Assembly: GCA_903970185.1 (NCBI GenBank)
Contig: CAJCIC010000084.1
Span: 1 to 64,000, forward strand
Direction: 5' to 3'
DNA: 64,000 bases
Source of the DNA: Gammaproteobacteria bacterium
Lineage (GTDB): Bacteria > Pseudomonadota > Gammaproteobacteria > Burkholderiales > Burkholderiaceae_D
Position numbers and translations under genes: made by a program. The notes beneath the pieces were generated by a model. The model was given only the letters and a program-made list of their open reading frames with translations. It had not been told where the DNA came from and ran no database searches. This document shows positions 9,165 through 18,733 of this stretch, one piece after another (the first letter of the stretch is position 1; each line of letters opens with the position of its first letter).

Positions 9165-9452
9165 TTGAACAGACTTGAAGCGGACGAAATTGTCGAGGAA
9201 GAAGACGGCACCAGCGTGGCAACACTTGCCTATCGCGATATGACCATCAAGGTGGTCGTCGCAAGCGACGAGAAGACGGCCCGCTATCGCGCCACCGTCT
9301 CGCTGCTGTCGGCGGGTCGGGCGCCGACCAAGCTCAATTGGCCAGACGAGCTCTTCGATACGCGCGACGAAGCCTTGCAGCACGGACTGACTGTGGGCGT
9401 TGACACCCTCAACACGATTTCGGATTTCGGTGCATCAAGCGAATTCGAGTGA
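9165..9452 (+). CDS. Small conserved-looking hypothetical protein
   Basis: 95 residues, acidic, without signal or membrane segment. The start is taken as TTG 9165 because GGGAG at 9155-9159 lies 5 bases upstream; an upstream TTG at 9108 has no such site. Codon use is like its neighbours and alternating hydrophobic residues (TIKVVVASD, RYRATVSLL) suggest a small beta-sheet domain. Function unknown. Confidence 0.55.
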   Translation: MNRLEADEIVEEEDGTSVATLAYRDMTIKVVVASDEKTARYRATVSLLSAGRAPTKLNWPDELFDTRDEALQHGLTVGVDTLNTISDFGASSEFE

Positions 9453-9534
9453 TTGGCCAACGGCGCGTGACCCTGGGCGATCAACAAGGACTTTCTGACA
9501 AGGGCGAAGACAACGCCCGCAAGGAGGAGGGGAG

Positions 9535-10044
9535 ATGAAACGAGTCGTCGTGATGGGCGCAGGTATCTTCATGAGCTGTAGCGCACTGGCATTCGATGCG
9601 ATGAAAGCCGGTCTCTGGGAGACCACGATGACGATGGATCCACCCGCTGGCATGCCTCAGATGTCGCCAGAACAGATCGCCAGGATGAAACAGATGGGCA
9701 TCGACATGCCGTTTGGTCATCCGATCGTCAACCAGACGTGCATCACGCCGGAGATGGCGGAAAAACGCAAGAATTACCAGCCGCACATGCGACCCGAAGA
9801 CAAGTGCGAGCTCAAGGATTACAACGCGACGAGCAGCAGTGCCTCGGGCACCATCGTTTGCGACAGCAACAATATGCGTGGCGAGGGCCATTTCAGTGCC
9901 ACGTCGAATTCGGACAGCAGCTATTCGGGCACGTGGGATTTCAATGGCACGACAAGTCATGGTCCGATGAAGATGCACGCGACCTTTGGTGGCCGCTATC
10001 TGGCAGCGAGCTGCGGCGCGGTCGCGCCGGTCCCGGAAAAGTAG
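9535..10044 (+). CDS. DUF3617-family periplasmic protein
   Basis: 169 residues with a signal peptide (about 1-19, ending SALA). The mature protein begins FDAMKAGLWETTMTMD, the typical opening of DUF3617 proteins, and has four Cys that could form disulphides. Family members are exported proteins of unknown role. The ribosome site is very strong (AAGGAGGAGG just before the ATG). It is convergent with the TetR gene. Confidence 0.85.
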   Translation: MKRVVVMGAGIFMSCSALAFDAMKAGLWETTMTMDPPAGMPQMSPEQIARMKQMGIDMPFGHPIVNQTCITPEMAEKRKNYQPHMRPEDKCELKDYNATSSSASGTIVCDSNNMRGEGHFSATSNSDSSYSGTWDFNGTTSHGPMKMHATFGGRYLAASCGAVAPVPEK

Positions 10045-10083
10045 GCAAAGCGAGCGCACCACCGGGGCGCAACAACGGCCGCA

Positions 10084-10704
10084 TCAGGCGCGTTTGCGGA
10101 CTGCCTTGGGTTTGCAGCCGGGAGCGATTTCTTCGATCGAGATGACCGCATCGATCAAGGCCTCGTCTGCCGGAACCTGGCCGTCGAGCATCAGCATGGC
10201 AAGACCGTGGGCGAGCGACCACGCCTGCAGGGCAACCGCGCGAACCACTTCCTCGCTTGCCCCTGGCGGCGCGGCACTCGCGGCGTTGGCGCGCAGGAAC
10301 GACAGCGCCTCGGGCACACTGCGCAGATGCGGTCCGGGTCCGGAAAGCGACGCTGTCGAGGCAAAGATCAGGCGAAAAAGCGCGGGGTTTGACAGGGCGA
10401 AACGGACGTAGGCGCGCCCGGTTGCGGCAAAGCCTGCTGCACCGCCGCCGGCGGCATCGGCGGCACGGTGCTGGTCGAGCGCGAGTCGGTCAAGCCCGGC
10501 CTGGGCAAGCGCACCCTTGAGCGCATCCTTGTCCGGAAAGTGGTGGTAGACCGCCGTCGCACTGACACCGACGGCACGGGCGACTTCGCGCAGCGACAGC
10601 TGGTCGGCCGCGCGCACCTCGAGGATGGCCATGCCGGCATCGATCAAGGCCTGGCGCAGGTCGCCGTGGTGGTAGGCGCGCGATTTTATCTTGACAGTGT
10701 TAAT
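10084..10704 (-). CDS. TetR-family transcriptional repressor (probable unusual start codon)
   Basis: The DNA-binding domain is clear: KSRAYHHGDLRQAL (helix 1), then LSLREVARAVGVSATAVYHH (helix-turn-helix); the C-terminus is a helical ligand domain of the WHG type. No ATG, GTG or TTG lies between the in-frame TAG at 10713-10711 and a TTG at 10647, which would cut off the conserved helix 1. The coordinates use ATT at 10704, which has AGGA 9 bases upstream; if TTG 10647 is used the protein has 187 residues. It is divergent from the carotenoid oxygenase gene, its likely target. Confidence 0.82.
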   Translation of the reverse strand: MNTVKIKSRAYHHGDLRQALIDAGMAILEVRAADQLSLREVARAVGVSATAVYHHFPDKDALKGALAQAGLDRLALDQHRAADAAGGGAAGFAATGRAYVRFALSNPALFRLIFASTASLSGPGPHLRSVPEALSFLRANAASAAPPGASEEVVRAVALQAWSLAHGLAMLMLDGQVPADEALIDAVISIEEIAPGCKPKAVRKRA

Positions 10705-10728
10705 TTTGTGCTATCCTAACGCTGTAAA
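10691..10728 (+). promoter_or_regulatory. Paired TetR-type operators over the carotenoid oxygenase promoter
   Basis: Two imperfect palindromes, TTGACAGTGTTAA (10691-10703) and CTAACGCTGTAAA (10716-10728), match each other in opposite orientation at 10 of 13 positions. The first contains a perfect -35 TTGACA; a TCCTAA-type -10 follows 17 bases later and overlaps the second site. A repressor bound here would block the oxygenase gene and its own. Confidence 0.55.
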
Positions 10729-10742
10729 CATTGGGAGGATAC

Positions 10743-12194
10743 ATGCAATCCAAAGCCGAAGCTCTGATTCGCTCGACGGTCTTGAAAGGCGCACGCGCAG
10801 TGGCCACGTTCAACCGCAATCGCATGCCCACGCCAGATGTGCCGCATCCGTTTCTTTCCGGCATCCACGAGCCCCTGAAAGCCGAGGTGACGTTGACGGA
10901 TCTGGCCGTCACCGGCGTCCTTCCGCCAGCGCTTGATGGCCGCTACCTGAGAATCGGCCCGAACCCGGTTGCGCCCAACGCTGCAGCCTATCACTGGTTC
11001 ACCGGCGACGGCATGGTGCATGGCCTGCGCATCAAGGACGGCAAGGCGCTTTGGTATCGCAATCGCTGGATCCGCTCGAACGCGGTTGCCGATGCGCTTG
11101 ACGTCGCGCCTGCGCCGGGGTTGCGCCATCTCGGCTTTGACACGGTCAATACCAATGTCGTGGCCATTGGCAAGCGCACCTTCGCCCTTGTTGAAGCGGG
11201 TGCCTATCCCGTCGAGTTGTCAGAGACACTCGATGAGCAGGCGTTCAATCCCTTCGATATGACGCTTAAGGGTTCGTACACGGCTCATCCTCACCGTGAC
11301 CCGTTGACGGGGGAGACTCACGCGATCTGCTATGAGGCGCCCAATGCGGGCGAAATCCGCCACGTCGTCGTTGACGATGAGGGCAAGGTCGTGCGCGAAC
11401 AGACCATCGCGGTTGAGCATGGCCCGATGATTCACGACTGCGCGCTGACCGGGCGCTATGTCGTCATTCTTGATCTTCCGGTGACGTTTTCGATGAAGTC
11501 CCTGGTTGCCGGCCACGATTTTCCGTATCAGTGGAATGCCGGGCACAAGGCGCGCATCGGCCTCCTGCCGCGCCATGGCTCGCAAGACGACATCATCTGG
11601 TGCGACATCGAGCCCTCGTTCGCATTCCATGTGGCCAACTCCTATGACCTTGACGACGGTCAGGTGGTCATCGACGTGTGTGCCTACAAGACAATGTTTG
11701 CAGGCAGCCTGAAGGGGCCAGACGCGATCTCGCGCGGCCTCGAGCGCTGGACCGTCGATCCGGTGACAAGAACGGTCTCGATCACGACCCTGGATGCGAG
11801 TCCGCAGGAATTTCCACGGCCCGACGAGCGTCGCTTTGCCCAGCGCTACCGTTACGTCTACAGCCTTGCATTGCCTGCGGCCGATACCGACCGATTCCTT
11901 GGCAGCCACGTGATTTACAAGCATGACCTCGAACTGGGCACGCGCGAGGTGCATGACTTCGGAGCAAAGCGGTTCCCCGGTGAATTCGTCTTCGTTCCGG
12001 CGGCGCCTGACAGTGCGGAAGACGAGGGCTTCGTGATCGGCCTGGTGGTGGACATGGCCAACGACAGCACCGATCTCGTCATCCTCGACGCGCGCCGATT
12101 TTCGCAGGCACCGCTTGCATCGGTGCGCGTGCCGCACCGCATCCCGGCGGGATTTCACGGCAACTGGGCGCCTACTGCTGCGGCAAACGTTTAG
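10743..12194 (+). CDS. Carotenoid cleavage oxygenase (RPE65/CCD family)
   Basis: Non-haem iron dioxygenase that cleaves a C=C bond in a carotenoid, apocarotenoid or stilbene-like substrate; 483 residues, usual length. The four iron-binding His are visible: His182 (TAHPHRDP), His231 (MIHDCA), His296 (FHVANSY) and His472 (FHGNW). The seven-bladed propeller opens with DGRYLRIGPNP, a family hallmark. ATG 10743 is preferred over an upstream TTG because GGAGG lies four bases before it. It is single and divergent from the TetR gene. No carotenoid biosynthesis gene is nearby, so the substrate may be external. Confidence 0.92.
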   Translation: MQSKAEALIRSTVLKGARAVATFNRNRMPTPDVPHPFLSGIHEPLKAEVTLTDLAVTGVLPPALDGRYLRIGPNPVAPNAAAYHWFTGDGMVHGLRIKDGKALWYRNRWIRSNAVADALDVAPAPGLRHLGFDTVNTNVVAIGKRTFALVEAGAYPVELSETLDEQAFNPFDMTLKGSYTAHPHRDPLTGETHAICYEAPNAGEIRHVVVDDEGKVVREQTIAVEHGPMIHDCALTGRYVVILDLPVTFSMKSLVAGHDFPYQWNAGHKARIGLLPRHGSQDDIIWCDIEPSFAFHVANSYDLDDGQVVIDVCAYKTMFAGSLKGPDAISRGLERWTVDPVTRTVSITTLDASPQEFPRPDERRFAQRYRYVYSLALPAADTDRFLGSHVIYKHDLELGTREVHDFGAKRFPGEFVFVPAAPDSAEDEGFVIGLVVDMANDSTDLVILDARRFSQAPLASVRVPHRIPAGFHGNWAPTAAANV

Positions 12195-12260
12195 GTGGGG
12201 CCACGCTCGTCGCGGCCCGCGAGCGTTGGCACGGGGATCTCTATCGGCCAAGGCACGGGG

Positions 12261-12279
12261 GCGGGCGCGAAGCGCCCGC
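12261..12279. terminator. Hairpin between convergent genes
   Basis: GCGGGCGC-GAA-GCGCCCGC forms an 8-bp perfect GC stem with a three-base loop. It lies between the ends of the carotenoid oxygenase and the ArsB-like gene and could stop transcription from both sides, although no T-tract follows. Confidence 0.5.
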
Positions 12280-12281
12280 AG

Positions 12282-13547
12282 CTACCTTGCTGAGACGAGA
12301 ATTGCGCCAAGCGCGGGCACAAGTGCGGCGGGCATGATGAGCGCGCCGAGCTTGAGAAAGGCAAAGGCGCTGATCTCAAGGCCTTCGCGCTTGAGTGCCT
12401 GCAGCCAGAGGATCGTTGCCAGCGAGCCCGTCACCGAAAGATTTGGCCCGATGTCGATGCCAGCGACGACTGCGGCAATTGCCGACGGCGACAAATGGCT
12501 GCTGCCCGCAATGCGACCGGCAATGAGGCCCAAAGGCAGGTTGTTGAGCAGGTTGCAGGCGTAGGCGAGTGCGCCTCCCATGAGCCATACGACGCCAGTC
12601 GGATCATCGCTAAGATGCGTGCCCATGGCGTTGACAATCCTCTCGGCCCCGCCGGCGTCTTCGATCGACCTCACGAGCACAAACAGGCCCGCAACCAGGA
12701 TCAGGATGCTCCAGCTGATCCGCCTCATGAAGGTGAGCGGGGACGTCTGTCCGCGCACAGCGACCCACAGGTAGACGATGCCTGCCAGGAGCAGTGTCGA
12801 TGCGCCAAGCGCATGGCCGCTCGCGGAGGCCGCGAGCAGGACGATTGCCGTCGCGCCGATGCCAAGGCCAACGCGAAAGCCGGCAGGGGTGAGGCGGGCG
12901 AATTCGATTTCGCTCGCGACGGCCTGCTTCAGCGCGTGGCGCTGGGAGACGAAGAGCACGATGAAAGTGGCCGCGATCGAGGCCATCGATGCCAGGAAGT
13001 AAAGCGACAACCATTGCACCAGCGCGGGCATGTGTGCGCCGTAGATGACGAGGTTGGCGGGATTGGAGATCGGCAGCACGAAACTCGCCGCATTGGCGAT
13101 GAAGGCGCAGATATAAAGATAGGGCAGCGGCTCCTTGATCTTGGCTGCGCGAATCACCGCGGCAACGGCAGGGGTTAAAACCACCGCCGTTGCGTCGTTG
13201 GACAAGAACACGGTGACGAGCGATCCAAGTGCATAGATCAGGAAAAAAAGACGCGTTGCAGAGCCATGGGCAAGGCGCGTCGCATGGCTTGCGAGCCAGT
13301 CAAAGAAGCCTTCTGCCCGGCCGAGCTCGGCAAGTACCATCATGCCGACAAGAAAGCAGTAGACGTCCTGACCGGCGGCTAAGGCCTCAAGCGCATGTCC
13401 GGCAGGAAGCAAGCCGCAAACCACCAGCGCCAGCGCGCCCAGCGCTGGCCAAAGCCAGGACGGCGAGCCGAGCGGCTTGAAGAGCATCCCTGCGATCGAG
13501 GCAAGCGCGATGGCAAAGACCAGGTCGGCATGAGAAATCGTGACCAT
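12282..13547 (-). CDS. ArsB-like anion permease
   Basis: 421 residues with about 11 membrane helices in the ion-transporter superfamily that includes ArsB and citrate permeases. Signature segments are FLSNDATAVVLTPAV (helix 3-4 region), NPANLVIYG, and GIDIGPNLSVTGSLATILWL, which closely follows the GLDLGPNL..GSLAT block of ArsB. No arsR, arsC or arsA is beside it, so arsenite export is only one option; other oxyanions are possible. It is divergent from katG across 371 bases. Confidence 0.8.
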   Translation of the reverse strand: MVTISHADLVFAIALASIAGMLFKPLGSPSWLWPALGALALVVCGLLPAGHALEALAAGQDVYCFLVGMMVLAELGRAEGFFDWLASHATRLAHGSATRLFFLIYALGSLVTVFLSNDATAVVLTPAVAAVIRAAKIKEPLPYLYICAFIANAASFVLPISNPANLVIYGAHMPALVQWLSLYFLASMASIAATFIVLFVSQRHALKQAVASEIEFARLTPAGFRVGLGIGATAIVLLAASASGHALGASTLLLAGIVYLWVAVRGQTSPLTFMRRISWSILILVAGLFVLVRSIEDAGGAERIVNAMGTHLSDDPTGVVWLMGGALAYACNLLNNLPLGLIAGRIAGSSHLSPSAIAAVVAGIDIGPNLSVTGSLATILWLQALKREGLEISAFAFLKLGALIMPAALVPALGAILVSAR

Positions 13548-16177
<2,630 letters not shown>

Positions 16178-16187
16178 AGCTTGACGC

Positions 16188-16215
16188 TCCCGTCAGGATT
16201 TGCGTCCTGACGGGA
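16188..16215 (+). terminator. Strong stem-loop after katG
   Basis: T-CCCGTCAGGA, a six-base loop, then TCCTGACGGG-A gives an 11-bp perfect stem starting 11 bases after the katG stop codon. No clear T-tract follows, so it may act as a terminator or as a 3' mRNA-stabilising hairpin. Confidence 0.65.
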
Positions 16216-16312
16216 CATTCAGGCAAGAGGCGCCAAGTCCCCGGCGTGGCTCGCATAGAGTCACGTCTTTTTTTTGCGCGGCTGCGACGCTTGTCCTCAT
16301 CCCGCTTGGCGA

Positions 16313-16729
16313 TCAAGTGGCGTCCCCGTACGAGGCAATCTCGATGAGATTGCCGCTCGGATCACGGCAGTACACCGAATTCAAGAGTCCGATTGCTCCG
16401 CGCTTCTTGACGGGGCCAAGTTCGATTGCAATACCCAAGCCGTGCAGATGGGCAAGCACCTCGACTGGCGAGGCCTCGCACAAAAAGCACAGGTCGTCGC
16501 TGCCAACGGTGGCGTGCATCGCGGTGAACCAGTCCTCCTGGCTCGAAGTCACCGGCCGCAGATTGATCTTCTGGTCGCCAAAACGCAGGGACACGCGCAA
16601 CGCCTTGCCAGGACCGGGAATGAAGTCCTCACGTCGCATGCCGAGCACTTGCTGGTACCAGCGTGCCGAGGCTTCGACATCGTCAACGTTGAGCACAAGA
16701 TGGTCCAGCGCCTTGATGGTGAGGGTCAC
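16313..16729 (-). CDS. VOC-family (glyoxalase/dioxygenase-fold) protein
   Basis: 138 residues with the paired beta-alpha-beta-beta-beta units of the vicinal oxygen chelate fold. IKALDHLVLNVDDVEASARW opens the first unit and NSVYCRDPSGNLIEIASY closes the second, giving the usual metal ligands His (LDHLV) and Glu (NLIEIA). The start is the GTG at 16729 with AAAGGA upstream; the longer frame gives non-homologous sequence. It is the last gene of the sigma-factor cluster, 46 bases after the anti-sigma candidate. The substrate is unknown. Confidence 0.85.
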   Translation of the reverse strand: MTLTIKALDHLVLNVDDVEASARWYQQVLGMRREDFIPGPGKALRVSLRFGDQKINLRPVTSSQEDWFTAMHATVGSDDLCFLCEASPVEVLAHLHGLGIAIELGPVKKRGAIGLLNSVYCRDPSGNLIEIASYGDAT

Positions 16730-16775
16730 GACGGTGTCCTTTGGGGTCTTGGCGACGCGCTCGCGGGGCCGCTTG

Positions 16776-17195
16776 TCACGGTTTTTTCCGGTACCAGAAG
16801 TAGGCGATCCAAAGGGCCACGCCAAGGGCAAGACTGGTCCCGAAGACGCTGGGCATTTCCACCAGCATGAGATGCACATCGATGCCATGCACGTCATCGG
16901 ATCGGATTCTGAGGGCAAGTCCGACGAAGGTAAAGATCATCGCGAAGGCGTAGAGCTGGCGCTGCAGCGCCAGTTGCCAGCGCGTGCGCCGAAACGAGCG
17001 CATGGCGACGTCCTCGGGAGGCTTCAGGTTTGCCGTCGCAAACGTGTCGGTCGCGGTCAAGGCCGCGTATTCAGCCCTCAGACTCGCATCCTTTTCCAGT
17101 TCCGCCTCGAGAAACGCGCGGGTCTCTGCACTGACGTCCCCGGTGGCAAGCAGGGGCAGGAGATCCGATATCACGCTTTTTGGGATTGCACTCAT
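16776..17195 (-). CDS. Membrane anti-sigma factor candidate
   Basis: 139 residues starting five bases after the ECF sigma gene. The soluble N-terminal half (about 1-70) is helical and charged, like sigma-binding domains (SDLLPLLATGDVSAETRAFL), and two membrane segments follow (about 80-100 and 112-135). The His-Cys-Cys zinc motif common in anti-sigma factors is missing. The role is inferred from position and shape. Confidence 0.6.
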   Translation of the reverse strand: MSAIPKSVISDLLPLLATGDVSAETRAFLEAELEKDASLRAEYAALTATDTFATANLKPPEDVAMRSFRRTRWQLALQRQLYAFAMIFTFVGLALRIRSDDVHGIDVHLMLVEMPSVFGTSLALGVALWIAYFWYRKKP

Positions 17196-17200
17196 GGTGA

Positions 17201-17683
17201 CTACCTCAGTTGGGCGAGCTTTTGACGAGCTCGATGGACTTTGACCTTGATCGATGTGACGGGCAGGCCCAGCACCCGGGAGATTTCCTCGTAGGGCATG
17301 TCTTCAAGCGAACGCAGCAACAATGCCGAGCGGTCGGTCTCCGAGAGCTGCTGCAGGCCGCGAAGGACCCGTTGCAGTGATTCCTTCTGAAGCGAGTGGC
17401 CTTCGATATCGATCTCGGCAGCGATGTCGTGGCCGATTGCGTCGGGGTCGTAGGGCACATGGCGCTGGCGTTGCTGCAGGCTTTTCAGGTAGAGATTGCG
17501 CGCGATCGCAAAAAGGTAGCCCTTGACCGTTGACAGTTCGAGGACGCTGGCGCTGGTCCAGGCGCGAACGAATGTCTCGGCTGCGATATCCTCGGCCAGG
17601 GTGCGATCGCCACAGAGATAGACCGCGAAGCGATACACGTCAGCACTGTATTGGCGGTAAAGCGCTTCAAGGTCGGTATCCAC
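17201..17683 (-). CDS. ECF-type RNA polymerase sigma factor
   Basis: 160 residues. Region 2 reads LYRQYSADVYRFAVYL and AEDIAAETFVRAW, the promoter-melting helices; region 4 reads YEEISRVLGLPVTSIKVKVH, the -35 binding helix-turn-helix. There is no region 1 or 3, as usual for extracytoplasmic-function sigma factors. It is followed at once by a membrane protein likely to hold it inactive. The CPBP gene lies 29 bases upstream, so the group probably forms one transcript. Confidence 0.93.
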   Translation of the reverse strand: MDTDLEALYRQYSADVYRFAVYLCGDRTLAEDIAAETFVRAWTSASVLELSTVKGYLFAIARNLYLKSLQQRQRHVPYDPDAIGHDIAAEIDIEGHSLQKESLQRVLRGLQQLSETDRSALLLRSLEDMPYEEISRVLGLPVTSIKVKVHRARQKLAQLR

Positions 17684-17712
17684 GTCGGTCTCGCACCTGC
17701 CCCAGGTTCGTC

Positions 17713-18414
17713 TCAGGAGGCCATCATGCCGGCAACCACATCGGTCAGGGCGTGCGCGAGCATCAGGGGCCTCAGGTTACGGCAGCGCGTTGCGGCAATG
17801 CCGAACATCAAGCCGAAGACGACAATCCGTGCAACCGCCTCGAAGCCCTGGTAGGCATGGCCGACGGCAAAGACCAGAGCCTGGATCACGATGCTAAGCC
17901 ACAGGCTGCCTGTCACCGACTTGAGCTGGTTTTGCAGGTAGCCGCGAAATGCAAATTCCTCGCACACGCCGGCAAAGCCCGAAAGTACGATCCAGACACC
18001 GATCTCAAGCAGCGAATCCGGCGTTGCGAAGACCCGGGGCGCCGTCGCCGGGAAGATCCAGTCCAGGGCGGCCTGGATTGCAAGCGAGAGGACGGTCAAG
18101 AGCAGGCCGGTGCCGATATCACGCAGCAGCCCGCGGCGATCGGTCAGGCGCGTGCCGATGATTTCGGCGGCGCTGTGGCCGCCTGCCCGAAGACCGCCCA
18201 GGACGAATCGATAGAGGCCGTACTCCATGGCCAGAAGCGACAGGTAGACTTTCAGTTGCGCGCTTGTCGATTTCGCTTCAGGCGCAGCTCCCGGCAGGCC
18301 ATAATGCATGCCAAGGACGGCACAGCCCAGAAAAATCATGATGAAGATTCCGGTATGGCGTAGCGACGCCAGGCGGGGATTGAATCCGTTGATTGCGGCG
18401 GGCAGGGTGGCCAT
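17713..18414 (-). CDS. CPBP-family intramembrane metalloprotease
   Basis: 233 residues with about seven or eight helices. The three CPBP (Rce1/Abi-like) motifs are present: CEEFAFRGYLQ (two Glu and Arg), FAVGHAYQG (His) and LAHALTDV (His). These residues bind the zinc in this family. Being the first gene of the sigma/anti-sigma cluster, it may take part in cutting a membrane regulator such as the anti-sigma candidate, or act in peptide processing; neither is shown. Confidence 0.87.
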   Translation of the reverse strand: MATLPAAINGFNPRLASLRHTGIFIMIFLGCAVLGMHYGLPGAAPEAKSTSAQLKVYLSLLAMEYGLYRFVLGGLRAGGHSAAEIIGTRLTDRRGLLRDIGTGLLLTVLSLAIQAALDWIFPATAPRVFATPDSLLEIGVWIVLSGFAGVCEEFAFRGYLQNQLKSVTGSLWLSIVIQALVFAVGHAYQGFEAVARIVVFGLMFGIAATRCRNLRPLMLAHALTDVVAGMMAS

Positions 18415-18733
18415 GGCGTGTCCTTGTCTGAAGGTGACCCGAAGACGGTGTCAACGGGGGTCACCTTGAAGGTATCCACCTGGCGCCAAAAGGTTACAGC
18501 GACGCCGAATGATTTTTTTCGCTGCGGCAAGTCTGCCCTCGCCATCGCATCTTTTCGGGGCGGACAGGCAAGGCATTGGCATATGTGCAAGGGGGTCTTC
18601 GCCTTCTTCGCGACAGTTTGTTGCGCAATTCGGCAAACGATTTTTTTCCCAAGTTGCGGTGCTTTACATTGCGCATGCTCGACGGCAAGATAGTTCGTGT
18701 ACACAGCAGCAAGTCGATGCAAGGCATGACGAG
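18415..18733. other. Divergent intergenic region
   Basis: 319 bases between the CPBP gene and the diguanylate cyclase. It holds two oligo-T tracts (near 18508 and 18640) and a run of AT-rich sequence before the cyclase start, but no repeat or RNA gene that I can identify. An upstream in-frame extension of the cyclase frame to 18509 is not domain-like. Confidence 0.45.

Noticed and set aside
11220-12251. Minus-strand frame of 343 codons opposite the carotenoid oxygenase
   Set aside because: The plus strand holds all four iron ligands of the oxygenase; the opposite frame is a shadow.
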